64,000 nucleotides of DNA from Baylisascaris procyonis (taxonomy: Eukaryota > Nematoda > Chromadorea > Rhabditida > Ascarididae). Both the position numbers and the translations under genes were made by a program. This document shows, one piece after another, positions 1 to 11,300 of this stretch. How positions within the stretch are numbered: the stretch's first letter is position 1; each line of letters begins with the position of its first letter. The notes under the pieces are model-generated. The model worked only from the letters and a program-made list of their open reading frames with translations. It had not been told where the DNA came from and did not search any database. The stretch covers positions 2,859,501-2,923,500 of the forward strand of contig JAZARR010000200.1 of the NCBI GenBank assembly GCA_037389465.1. The letters are read 5' to 3'.

Positions 1-80
1 ATAGAATTAGAATAATCAAAAATGTTGAACTTAATATAAAATAAATTCTTGTAGCATAGATCTTTGTTACGTCAACATTA

Positions 81-81
<1 letters not shown>

Positions 82-171
<90 letters not shown>

Positions 172-253
172 TATTTATATTTATATTTATATTTATATTT
201 ATATTTATATTTATATTTATATTTATATTTATATTTATATTTATATATATATA
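82..253. repeat. Compound simple repeat: (TA)n, (TTTA)n, then (TTTATA)n
   Basis: About 58 bases of TA dinucleotides pass into TTTA tetramers and then TTTATA hexamers, ending again in TATATA. The same hexamer returns at 44 kb and near 20.4 kb, so it is a recurrent simple-repeat family of this genome. Open frames across it are a by-product of the repeat. Confidence 0.97.
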
Positions 254-2015
254 GGGGGAGGAAACGCTGAGGAAGAGATAGGAGAGGAAACGCTTAAGTA
301 TAGGAAAAGGAGGTGAAGGCAGGACTGCATTAAGCTTGAGGTTACACTACAATTTGCAATAGCTCTGAAAATGAATCTTAATTAGTAAATATTCTCAGTG
401 ATAGAAATATTGACCAAGTATTATCCACTTATCGTAGAAGACTAGGAAAATATTACTTGAAATAATAGATATTTGCAATTCTTTTTTGAATAAAATTTCT
501 TCAGAGCTGAAAAGAATTAAATAAATTAAAAATTTCTGAAAACGTATAAATGCAACTATATTCCTCATGATATTGTAATATATAATACATAAATAGAATA
601 ATAAAGCGAATTTTTTTTTTAGAAAAAAGGAACACAGAATAAACAAAAAAAAAAAAAAATGCGGTGATCTATATCAAGCAGAGAGGTATATACAACGTGA
701 GTTCATATACGCTAATACTAGATTATTAATGGACGATTTTCAATATGGAACAAAATTCTATATAATTGATAAATTATTTAATTCGTTATCATCACATCTC
801 AATAGCATAGTGGAATATCACATAAATAGCTAATGATCGACAATGATTGGAATGTACTTGAAGAATAGAATTCGAATGCTATCAATTATGGAATTATTAA
901 TTAAATAATCTACACAAACTCGTTTAATGATGGAATATAAATCAAAAAAAAATAGTTATTGCTAGAGAATTTGACTAATATTTGGAATTTAAATAATGAT
1001 TAGTATAGAAATTAATCGATGATTTTCAAAAATTTTGCGATTTTGAAATATGATTTAAATTCTATTCAAATATCGAAGAAGGAAACAAGTTGCAAATCGG
1101 AATCTTATTACACATATTAAAGTATATCTGTGATGAAGTGAATAGCAAATGAATTTACGCTGCAAATTATTGCTAGTTTTAAACGTTTTAATTAGTAAAT
1201 TCCTATTCATTGTAAAATGCGATTTTCCAAACCAACACCTAAATCGATCTATACCATGATCTGAATTACTTCTTTAAAAGCTTACAAATTCACATTCAAA
1301 ATACAGAATCGTTGCATTGGGTAAAGGTACTCTCACACGTATTGACTATCCAAGTAAATCAAACTCATAATAAAAGATAAATAGCAGCAGTTGCAAGAAG
1401 AAAGCTATATAAAGTGATGTGAAACGAACACAATGATGTTGTTGGGAAAAGGATGTTCGATATATATGTCAAGAGGTAGTAATTCATGTTCGATTTGCCC
1501 TTCAACAAGAAAAAAGGCTTTAATTATTCAATCGACAATTCAACAATCCAATAAAAAAACGTCTTTTGGCGGATGATATTTTCGCGTTTCAAATCGTAAA
1601 AAAATTAATAACTTGGGAGGAGATGAGTGAACGATTCAACGCATCGATCAAGCTAGCACATTTTGCGCTTTTTTGCAAAAATCTATTCTAAGCTAATTAA
1701 TCGTCAATATCTGCCCAAATAATGCATTTTCAATGAAATACACCGGTTGAATAAATTCCAATCAAAAATTCTTTCCCGTATAGGTGGGCAATTTTGAAAT
1801 AAAAAATAAACTTTTTTTTTATTCTGACGACAGCTCCTTTATAAACGTTCAGAGTTGTTTCAATGAGTAAAACAAGCTAAGACAGATTAAGAAAAAAATT
1901 TTTTTTTTTGCAAAGAAGATTCAGGAAGAATTTTCGAGTGAATACAGACAACGATCATATTCATTAAATCAGGGCATCACAGCTTATAAATGTTCGTCGC
2001 AATATATTCGCATTC

Positions 2016-2018
<3 letters not shown>
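254..2018. other. AT-rich non-coding stretch, no feature recognised
   Basis: I see no convincing exon, RNA gene or repeat array here. Short frames exist, for example a 47-codon ATG frame at 1433-1576, but they have no family resemblance and no supporting splice signals. Confidence 0.5.

Positions 2019-2068
<50 letters not shown>
2019..2068. repeat. (TA)n microsatellite
   Basis: About 25 uninterrupted TA dinucleotides in an AT-rich stretch without genes. Confidence 0.95.
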
Positions 2069-2071
<3 letters not shown>

Positions 2072-2805
2072 TATAACGAAGGCTCTACTGTTTGTATGAA
2101 AGTGCAAAATGAAATGACACAAATGTTGTGAAGTGTATGAGTGAAAGAAAGGAAAGGCGGCTATATATGACATGATGAAATCAAATGAATATGACTGTAA
2201 AATGAAATCTGTGTGAATCCGTGACTACTCATCGCATTCAATATATAAATGAGTTTGTATGGATATATAAATGAGGGTCACTCACTCATGCACCGAATCT
2301 GTGCGAATGGAATCGAAACGAAATTATAGACGGCCCTCATTTGACCTCATTTTCAAGCAACAATACCCATCCTCTCATTCAACCCTACCAAAAGCATTTT
2401 ATTATCGTTCCCATAACGCAATTCCAGCAATTCCTTTAAAAAAAAAAAGGATCCATCGAAAAAAAAATGATTTAATTCTTGAAACTCATCATTTACGTTT
2501 GAATTATTTAAACAATTATTTATATTTTATCCTTTTCGTCGAACGCTTAACATTTTATGAGCAAATAGCGTGAAATTAAAACAATTTTCAACTAGGACAG
2601 CACACCGTAAATTTTGAATATAAACCCAGGGGCTTTAAAAATTTGCTGTTTTCAGAAAAAAATAGATTAGTTGAGAAATAGATTGTAATTAACAGAGCTT
2701 ATATAGCAAATTCCGAGATAACTTAACTTCACATCGAAAGATAAATTCAACCACCAACTGATAATTGCAAATATGGTAACAATTTCAACTTAGAATTTAG
2801 TTAAA

Positions 2806-3003
2806 ATAACTGCAAAAACTGCAAAAAATAACTGCAAAAACTGCAAAAAATAACTGCAAAAACTGCAAAAAATAACTGCAAAAACTGCAAAAAATAACTG
2901 CAAAAACTGCAAAAAATAACTGCAAAAACTGCAAAAAATAACTGCAAAAACTGCAAAAAATAACTGCAAAAACTGCAAAAAACTGCAAAAACTAACTGCA
3001 AAA
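2806..3003. repeat. 22-bp tandem repeat of CTGCAAAAA motifs
   Basis: The unit AACTGCAAAAACTGCAAAAA plus AT (22 bp, two CTGC boxes) is repeated about eight times with almost no variation. Because 22 is not a multiple of three, all three minus-strand frames stay open and read Phe/Cys/Gln-rich nonsense. These frames are artefacts of the repeat. Confidence 0.95.
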
Positions 3004-3935
3004 AAGCTGCGAAAAAAAAGTTTAGAAATTAAGAGCGTATGTAAACAAGTTTATAAAATATTCGAAAATAATTCAATTAAAATCATTAAAAAATTTCACT
3101 TATATAAATTCATTTCATTTCATTTATAGACTTCTTGAGTAGACTTCAAACTTTTCTAATATAAACTGCAATTATTCAATTTTAATTTCACTTACATAAC
3201 CGGAAATAATATTAAAAATGTCAAAGAAAATTATCAATGTTCGTATATGTACAGCGGAGGATTGCCGTTTGTCGATACAAAGGCGACAAACATTGTCAAT
3301 TAGAATCTTTAAAAAAATGTGTGCACTTAATAGTCACTTAATAGTGCCCAATTTACCTTTCATCTACCTCGAACTTCACTCAGTTTTATACAGTTACTCG
3401 AAACTTGATCTTTGATACTCGGACCTTGGCATGTCTTATATGTCTATCTGTTGGAATAACTGCATTTCGCTTTGTTGTACCAATACCTCGAGGAATACTT
3501 TAGCTGCCTACCACTTACCCATTCCACTCATTTAAGCAGGAGTAACACTCCCTTCCGTGACGTCATCCGAATCATGAACCGGTCGAGAGGTTATAGAGTT
3601 CATTAGTTAAGTAGATATGAGCTTTCGATAAATATTGATTTATTATACGAGAAAAAAATTGCAACGCAATTTGGCACGATATGCGCTTTGTAGCAAAGAA
3701 CTTCATTTACAGAGAAAAAAAAAACAAAAAAGCACGCCAGGTAAGGTGGAATGATATGCATCATTGCATTCCATTCATCCATCCGACCGGTTTCATAAGT
3801 TATAAAACAAATAATAAACATGGGAAGTTGTACTTTCATGTTTTAATTAATGTGACCACCCATACTAACCGTTCCAAAAGATTTCATTTCTGTAACTCGA
3901 TTTTTCTAGAGAGAAAAATAGAGCGATGAAAAAGT

Positions 3936-4006
3936 ATTTTTGTAAAAAAGGCGGAGAAAACAAAAAAAAATTTAAAAAAAAAATTCTCTCCGCCTTTTTC
4001 ACAAAA
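3936..4006. repeat. Inverted repeat / hairpin with GGCGGAGA core
   Basis: The left arm TTGTAAAAAAGGCGGAGA (about 3939-3957) is the near-exact reverse complement of a right arm at about 3984-4004. The arms are separated by an A-rich spacer of about 26 bases. The stem is roughly 19-22 bp with two mismatches. It may be a small foldback element or a transcribed hairpin. No flanking target duplication was recognised. Confidence 0.6.
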
Positions 4007-4897
4007 AAAAATTTTTTTTTTAATTTTACAAAAAATTTTTTTTTCCACTTTTTTATGTACATTATTTTTTCAAAATTGATCGATTAATCTATGTTATAGT
4101 ATAAGAGACCATCTTATCGTAATATTATATGTTCATCAAGTTTAATAACTCTATATTCAATGATTGTAGAGTTAAATTTGGTGGAGAGGCAGACAGACAG
4201 ACAAACAGACACATACATACAGATAAGTCACCATAGGGCACTCTTAGAAATAACAACATGCACCCAGATATTTCCATCAAGTAGTTGGATGTATATACGT
4301 ATCAACAAAGGGATAGGAATTAATCGCTATGGGAGAGACTTGCCGGGTTCCGATAGTGTAGACGCAGATCGATCCGAACTTAGAAGGATGCATTGAGAAG
4401 GACTTCTTGACGTTATGCCACAAAGGCATCAGATGTGCAATTCGGATTCTGAAGTCTCCATTCGAATGTTGCATTATTTTTAATTGCAAGTCGTTTGTAG
4501 TATCTCATCTATATGAAACTATATCTTTACTAAATTTTATGAACAACTTATATGGTTTATTATCAAATGAAAACAAATCTTTGATGAAAAAATTTAAAGC
4601 CAATGAATAAGGCGAATTATTCACGTTTTGTGATGCATTTTAATTTAGCTAGAACATAGAATTTGATTTATTTTATTTGAATTTATTTCAAGTTTAATTC
4701 AGTGAAATTGTTGGGAATTGATTAGAGCATAAAAGAATGGAATTATGAAACCGTTATCAAACTCTTCTCTAAGCAATTGATATTCATATTCGTGGTTTTA
4801 TTATTCATGTACTCATTGATTTGCCTAGGTTGTTGTAGTCTAAAAAAAGAAGCTGCTAAGAAAGAAACATTTTTTTTTTTTTTTTTTGAAATTTGAG

Positions 4898-5033
4898 TTT
4901 TGAAGCAAAAACTCAACTCAATGATGCATTCATAGGCATTTTACATCTTGCACGACTCTTGACCACCCTCGGAGCTTATAAGGTGAAATCGACTCCTGAT
5001 CCGGATATGGCGCTCTTTATCGATCATCGATAA
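4898..5033 (+). other. Possible orphan 3'-terminal exon
   Basis: A T-tract followed by TTTGAG (acceptor-like, AG at 4896-4897) precedes an open frame of about 45 codons. It reads TTT GAA GCA AAA ACT CAA and ends with TAA at 5031-5033, and it is GC-richer than its surroundings. A GTGAAA inside it (about 4982) could also act as a donor. No homologue is recognised and no partner exon is certain, so this is only a candidate. Confidence 0.2.
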
Positions 5034-5688
5034 AATCATGTATTCCAGAAGAGATTCCATTAATAGATTATATTGCGGGCATTGAAAACAACCTTATTTA
5101 AATATGTGACACGAATCTTTTAGATAATCTTATCATAAATGCTTCCTCTTCCGCCCATCTCCATTCATTGATAACAACCTTCAAATGATACGTGCCACAC
5201 TATAGATATGCCTCTACGCTGACTCTCTTCTTATTTTTCTTCACTAATTATATATCGCAAAGCAAGGTCATTGAGAGAAATGTTGTTCCGAAGGAATAAA
5301 GAGTACTTACAAGAAAGTTTACCACAATAAAAAATTTTTTAAAGTCATTTATATAAAAAATTAAAGTCAAGAGATGGATACATCGGATTATATAAATTGA
5401 TTCAACTCCGTTGTTAGTAATAATTTTTTATTAAAATGAAAGTAAAATTGAAATACAGTGATTGTGTTTTTATTTAGAAAGATATTGTTTCTGGGAAATT
5501 TACTTATTTCCCTTTCAAAAAAAAAAAAAAAAAAAAATTTCTATATTTGTAAGCGGAAAATGGTTTATTAATTTCTTTTTTGAAAAATATTTCATTAAAT
5601 ATTAATGATTTCTATTGCAGTAATGAAATACTAATAATATGAACGAATAATTTATTTGCAACGAATACCAATACTCATGAGATGATCG

Positions 5689-5919
5689 ATGCAAAAAAAG
5701 AAAAAATTTTGCAACCTTTTATATTTGTGCACTATTTTCATCTTCATTACGAGCATTGCATTTTCGTGGTTTTTGCATTCTATTTTTGCGTTCCATTGCA
5801 ATACGCATTGCACTGAGATGAAATTTTGCAAATCATGCAATGAAGACGTGAAAAATGTGATGAATTGGTTGACTTGCGAGCAATACGCAAACAAGTTTTG
5901 CATCCGTCGATGCCAATAA
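5689..5919 (+). CDS. Candidate small cysteine-rich secreted peptide
   Basis: A single-exon frame of 76 codons starting at a true ATG. Residues 1-5 are basic (MQKKKK), and residues 7-34 form a long hydrophobic stretch resembling a signal peptide. A short C-terminal part of about 42 residues contains seven Cys with spacing C-x3-C-x6-C-x2-C-x14-C-x7-C-x3-C. An acceptor-like TTTCTATTGCAG ends at 5620, 68 bases before the ATG, which would suit a trans-spliced leader. An ATTAAA lies just after the stop. No family is recognised. Caution: TTGCA/TGCA words are common throughout this region and could create Cys codons by chance, and the opposite strand is also open here. Confidence 0.3.
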   Translation: MQKKKKFCNLLYLCTIFIFITSIAFSWFLHSIFAFHCNTHCTEMKFCKSCNEDVKNVMNWLTCEQYANKFCIRRCQ

Positions 5920-6521
5920 ACGAGTACCATTAAAATCACAATAGCCATCTTCTAGCTAGAAGCTCAAATATTCGCTGCAATATTCAACCGTATGTCGATT
6001 TTTAGTGGCCAAACGTTAAGCAGGCGAACACGCTCTGATATCATCATAAACAGCTTTGCTTTAGTAGTCTACAAGATTGTAGAGGATATGAAATCTCAAA
6101 TATTCTGGATTTGCAACCTTCATCCCTTTTCCCTTTCCTACTCCTCCATCGTCCACTCTATGATGTGATATTTTCTTATCATTTTTTAATATTTGAAAGT
6201 GCGACCACAATATAGTTTTCTATATCTTTGATATATTTCATTCATCTTTATTATGATTTCGATAGAATTTATAATGTTATGTGTTGATAAGATGATTTCA
6301 TTTTTTTTTTGCAGAAAAAAAAAATTTCTGCTTATCACTATACCTTCACATTAACAATATTTTACTTCCTCTTCTATGTTCGTCTATCATTTTGTCTTCG
6401 TTGAAATTTTGCGATCTCTTATCGTTTCTTAATGCTCTTCACCATTTTACACTAACATTCATCGGGCAACTGTTCATCGATTTCGATATTGCGGTAGCTT
6501 AAACTTGCAAGAATGCGCATC

Positions 6522-6547
6522 ATTGCAGTCAGTCGGCTGGCTGCAAT
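6522..6547. promoter_or_regulatory. 26-bp imperfect palindrome centred on CAGTCGGCTG
   Basis: The segment starting ATTGCAGTCAG and ending CTGGCTGCAAT is its own reverse complement except at two symmetric pairs of positions. It lies in a locally GC-richer stretch about 1.8 kb before AGL. It could be a dimer-binding site, but the function is unknown. Confidence 0.35.
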
Positions 6548-6722
6548 TAACGCAAACGCACGTCGACGATTATTGATTTATTATTGATGCTGGATTTCGT
6601 TGATTTCAATTCTCAATTGGTACCGAATCTATTCGCCACCAATCGACGATTCGATATGCTTCGTCTTACCTTGCAGCTAGAATTGTAACAATGATTTCCA
6701 TATCTTCTGGTTTAGGATGAAA

Positions 6723-6755
6723 GGGCAGGGTGGAGGGGGAGGGGAGGAGGGGGGA
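6723..6755 (+). other. G-rich tract, G-quadruplex-like
   Basis: GGGCAGGGTGG followed by runs of 4-6 G separated by single A meets the usual four-G-run pattern. Several similar plus-strand tracts occur in the window, near 11575, 12338, 19876, 33960, 34904, 37815 and 61413. Confidence 0.6.
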
Positions 6756-6945
6756 GATAGAGATAAGCACAGATATCTGATCGCTAAATCTCAAAAATCA
6801 CTACTTTTGAAGCTTTAAAGCATCAGTGATCGTTATAATTCTGTGGACTCCAGCACTCCATTTACTATAGAACTTCCCACTTTCATATTGTAAAATATTT
6901 AATCCAAGCAAGTGAATAAACATTAAAAAAACCCTGTAATGGGGA

Positions 6946-6949
<4 letters not shown>

Positions 6950-6978
<29 letters not shown>
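6950..6978. repeat. (TA)n microsatellite
   Basis: About 14 TA units. Confidence 0.9.
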
Positions 6979-6981
<3 letters not shown>

Positions 6982-7350
6982 TTGGAAGATCGATTGATGC
7001 TTGTACCTGAACGGTGGATTGTAAAAAAGGAGACCAACTTTAAGAAAAGACAGTTGTTGTCTCTAAAATGCATCGATAAATCGACGCTTTCATTTGCTCA
7101 CTGAATGTCTTTTGGGCGTTCTTACTCGATTTTAAGCGTTTAACACGTTTAGTTGTTATGTAAGTAATTTAACACATTTATTTGTTATAATGTAAATCAT
7201 TTAACAGATTCAATTATTATGCAAATTATTTAACACATTTAGTTGTTATAAAAAATTATTTTCAAAAAAAAAAATCTCTCCATAAGAACTTATATAGATT
7301 ATAATGCCTATCGTTTCGATGATATATGGTAGAAGCTCAATGGTTGCTTT

Positions 7351-7650
7351 GTTAAAGGAAGAGAGTTGTATCGCTATGGTGGTGTAGGAAGAGGGCTGCA
7401 CTGTTCGGGTGGTACAAGGATGGGACTGCGTTGCTCATATGGGTACAAGGAGCTGCAGTATTGTTCGGATGATGTGGGTTGAAAGTCATGGTGTTTGGGT
7501 AGTACAAGTTGGGGTCAGTATTATCCGGATGGTACAAGTTGGGGTCAGTATTATCCGGGTGGTACAAGTTGGGGGCTATATTATCCAGGTGGTACAGGTT
7601 GAAGGCCGTACTCTTCGAATGATGTAGGAAGAATACCACACTGTGCTAAT
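7351..7650. repeat. 30-bp degenerate minisatellite, about 10 units in perfect 30-base register
   Basis: Ten blocks of exactly 30 bases share the pattern GGTACAAG-TTGG--T-AGTATT-TTCGG-T. The best-conserved neighbours are 7501-7590, beginning GGTACAAGTTGGGGTCAGTA. Substitutions are common but no indel breaks the register. Since 30 is a multiple of three, long frames stay open on both strands. The minus frame (7352-7639) reads a ten-residue repeat NLYHPDNTDP. No splice or start context supports a protein. Confidence 0.85.
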
Positions 7651-8052
7651 GATTTGTGTAGTATGTAGAGGATAGAGATGATATATGCGATCACATTTTC
7701 TTTTATCGTTTAATGCGGCAATAACACGTTTTGATAGAAATTAATATTTTAAAAAAATTCTTTTATCCTCTTTCCCATTTCCTGATTTAAAAAAAAAATC
7801 TTTTTATTTTTGCTCTGCGGTCACGTTTTTATGCTTCTCACTTCTCAACTTCAACCTTATTTTATTTCATTTCCCAGCCTTGCATATCCTCAAAAATTGC
7901 GTTCATATCTTTGAATATCTGTGAAAATTCTTGTTCCTCTCAAATTTGGTAGTTGAGTGGTGGAAGAAGGGAATATAGAGACTATCCATGTATATCATTA
8001 CCCATTTTATTTTTTTATTCGCTTGTTTCTTTATTTGCCCACTTTATTTTTT

Positions 8053-8054
8053 GT

Positions 8055-8093
<39 letters not shown>

Positions 8094-8155
8094 TTCATCT
8101 GTTTATTTATTTATTCATCTGTTTATTTGTTTATTTATTTATTTATTTGTTTATT
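8053..8155. repeat. (TTTA)n microsatellite with TTCATCTG interruptions
   Basis: About 25 TTTA units interrupted by TTCATCTG and TTTG variants, 200 bases before the AGL start codon. Confidence 0.9.
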
Positions 8156-8321
8156 TCAACATTTTGGAATAAGAAAACGCCGTTTATAATAATATTTTTA
8201 ACTCATAGTATTGTTCTTGTAGTCAATAAAATTTGATTGTATATTGATAGGAAGCGAATAAGAGGTGCAAAACGATAATATCATTGATAAGCCGGTGATA
8301 ACAGCAGCAAGTTTTGATAAC

Positions 8322-8335
8322 GCTAAACGTTTCAG
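8322..8335 (+). promoter_or_regulatory. Probable spliced-leader acceptor of AGL
   Basis: GCTAAACGTTTCAG ends 12 bases before the AGL start codon at 8348 and has no coding exon in front. In nematodes an isolated TTTCAG this close to an ATG is the usual site for spliced-leader trans-splicing. That assignment is inferred from position and consensus. Confidence 0.6.
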
Positions 8336-8347
8336 AGGAACGCACCA

Positions 8348-11300
8348 ATGACGGTCGATCAATCGAAAGCCATTCAAACACGAATTATATTTCTAAATGC
8401 GGGTGCACATCTCACATCGGTCGTTATTCGCCTTCGCAAAGGTATTTTGCTACTTTTTCATAAAGCTAATTGCAACGTTAATATCGTTGTTAACGTTGTA
8501 TATTAAAAGTAGTAATAAATAGTAATTTATATTTGGGAAACGCGCTTTCCCGATGCGCTGGGTATGGGTTAAGTCCATTCCCGATCACGACCTGAACAGG
8601 GCTTAGTTGAACTGTTAACCATTTTGACTATACAGAAGTCCAGTTGAAGTCAGTCCTGGACAAGCAAGCAACTTCATCCACCCAGAATTGGGATACAAAC
8701 GAGTGTCGTTGGCATCGAACGAAGAGGACAGGAATGGGAGAAATTATGGAGTATTTGGCTAGCATCCTGAAAAGATTGGATTTAATCATTAAATGCTAAG
8801 ACTACCAAAACGTAAATGCCCTGCGGCATTGAATCGAGATTAATCGATAATATATGTTGAAGATGTTCTAGGTGTTTTTGGCTTTGAGTCTAGGAGTTGA
8901 TCGTTGAGCTGTGATGTGATAATGATTAATTATAATCCCAGTGGTTATGCGTACATGGAAAGTTTACTGTAATTGAAGACATTTATTGGTATGTTGTTCT
9001 TTTGCTACACACTCCGTCGCCATAACTTGCTATCATACCGTAGCGTTTTAATTTAGTGATTTTGTGTTACGGTTTGATGGCATTTGGATTACGGTTTAAT
9101 ATAGTAATTGGGTTATAGTTTGATGGACGTTTCTCTTAAGGTTTAATTCAGTGATTTTGATTACGGTTTTTTTACAGTAAGACTGGTAATTTAGTGATTT
9201 GAAGGCCATTGACCGTATCTGCCTTTAATCTATAGTTACGGTTTTTTACGGTAGGACCGGTAACTCAGTGGTTTAAGGACCCTTGACCATATCTACGTTT
9301 AACTAAAGTTATATTATTCGATACCCATTATATGTCTTAAGTGATACTTAATGATATCTTAATGATATTTTATTTCTGCAAAATATTTTCAATTATCATG
9401 CCTGAATCGAAATAATGATAGTTAATGATCAGGTCTTTTATCCTGTCGAATCAGTTCGAGGGGAATTTGATTCAGACGCGTCGCTGATCTCATACTCTCG
9501 TGAATCTTCACCTCAAACTTGAGGAAAATTATTGCTGGCTCAATACTAGAAATGAATGATAATAGTTGCTGCTAACTTTAGGTTGGGTGGTGCGTTTCGT
9601 ACGTGGTGCTAGCCTTCTTGGTCGTGATGTAAGGTTAGTGACGTCATTATCCGGTGAGGTTGCATGGAGTGACGATCCGGATGATTTGGCCGCCTATGCA
9701 CAAGTGGTGTGCAGTCGTGCAGGTGCATTCTTCTATGAATTCTTTGTCGATGGAAACGATAAGTAAGTATTGAGTATTTCCGTTTATTTTTTATGAAATA
9801 TTTTCATTTATGTATCCAATTTTTTTCATTAGTACATAGAGAAAAGAAAAAAAAATCAATGGACCCTCTGTACTGGAAATTAAGGCATTAGTGGTACCTT
9901 TATATCAGGAATTAAGACATTAGTGGTACCTTTATATCAGAAATTAAGACATTCGTGGTACCTTTATATCGGGAATTAAGACATTCGTGGTACCTTTATA
10001 TCGGGAATTAAGACATTAGTGGTACCTTTATATCAGCAACAATGAATAGTACAGTCTAGTACATTCTGCTGTATTTGATTTAATCGAATACATCGTATAG
10101 CAGTTTGATTAATAATAAATAAAGATTGTCGAAGAGATTTTGTATAAAAGAAGTGATATTTGTTGAAAAGAGAATAGGTCAGTATAGTCACTTCAAAATG
10201 CGGTATTCGCCAAAAATTGAAAGAATTTTGGTTATTTTCGTTGCAACGCATAAACACTGTTGTCTCTCTTCCGAATGGAATATTCTTTTCTAGTCTAAGG
10301 CGATAACGATTGGAATGTAGCTTTGGTTGGTTGCAATATTATCCTGGTATTTAAACCCTCATCATGGGTGGTTATTTGTATAGTGTGATCGTCCTTCTTA
10401 TTTAATTGTTTTCATCGTAAAAAATCTCATCTATGAAAGTGAGCCATTATAATAGCACTTGAATGAAATCATTACCTTCTGGCTGATAGCTGTTGGAGAT
10501 TGCCTGAGGCAATGATTGCTGTTGTGCTAAATACTTCCACCTTTTGGCTAATCTTTATGCCCTTCATGGTGGTAATTGTTAAGGCTTGAACTCCATCTTT
10601 GAACTTTTGATCGATTAAATGTTTTCATTTAAAAAAATCACACGATTTCACATTGCCCCTAGTGAGGTGCATAACAGTCTCTTCGTATTTAATTACTATT
10701 ATTAGCAATTATTATTCGTTCTTTGCTCTGAATCTTTTTTAAATAATATTGTGTGTTGAGTATATTCAATATTTTTTATTTAGAGAAGCATCTGGAAGCG
10801 GCTATCTACAAATAATTCCTGAATTGGAAGCCGCAGGGCATCCATTACCATTGGATGCGATAGTATGTCAGACCCATATCGCGAAATTGCTTGGACCACT
10901 GCCTGAATGGGAGGATCGTTTACGAGTAGCAAAAGAGTGCGGATATAATATGATCCATTTTACGCCCGTTAATGAACTTGGTATTTCAAATAGCAGGTAA
11001 GTTTATGTAATTTTATATCAAAAATAATGGTAATGATGAGCCACGTTTGATGGATCTAGCAACGATTGTGAAAACATCTTTCGCTTCCATCTCCGTCCTT
11101 CCCGTTCTCCCTTCACCACCTCCCCTTTGACTGCAGTAGTCAGCACTCAGTACCTACATTGCGTTAAATGTTTCAAACTCACTGATATTATGTACCCTGC
11201 AACCAACGTATGGCATCTTCAGTTATGAACATTGGGTTTCAGCAGCACTTTCTTCCCCTTTTCTCTTGCACCCCGTTCTATTCCCATCTTCAAACCTTTA

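Noticed and set aside
64..270. 68-codon Tyr/Ile/Leu-rich plus frame
   Set aside because: It lies entirely in TA and TTTATA simple repeats.
2790..3001. Three overlapping Phe/Cys-rich minus frames
   Set aside because: The 22-bp tandem repeat keeps all three frames open; no start or splice context.
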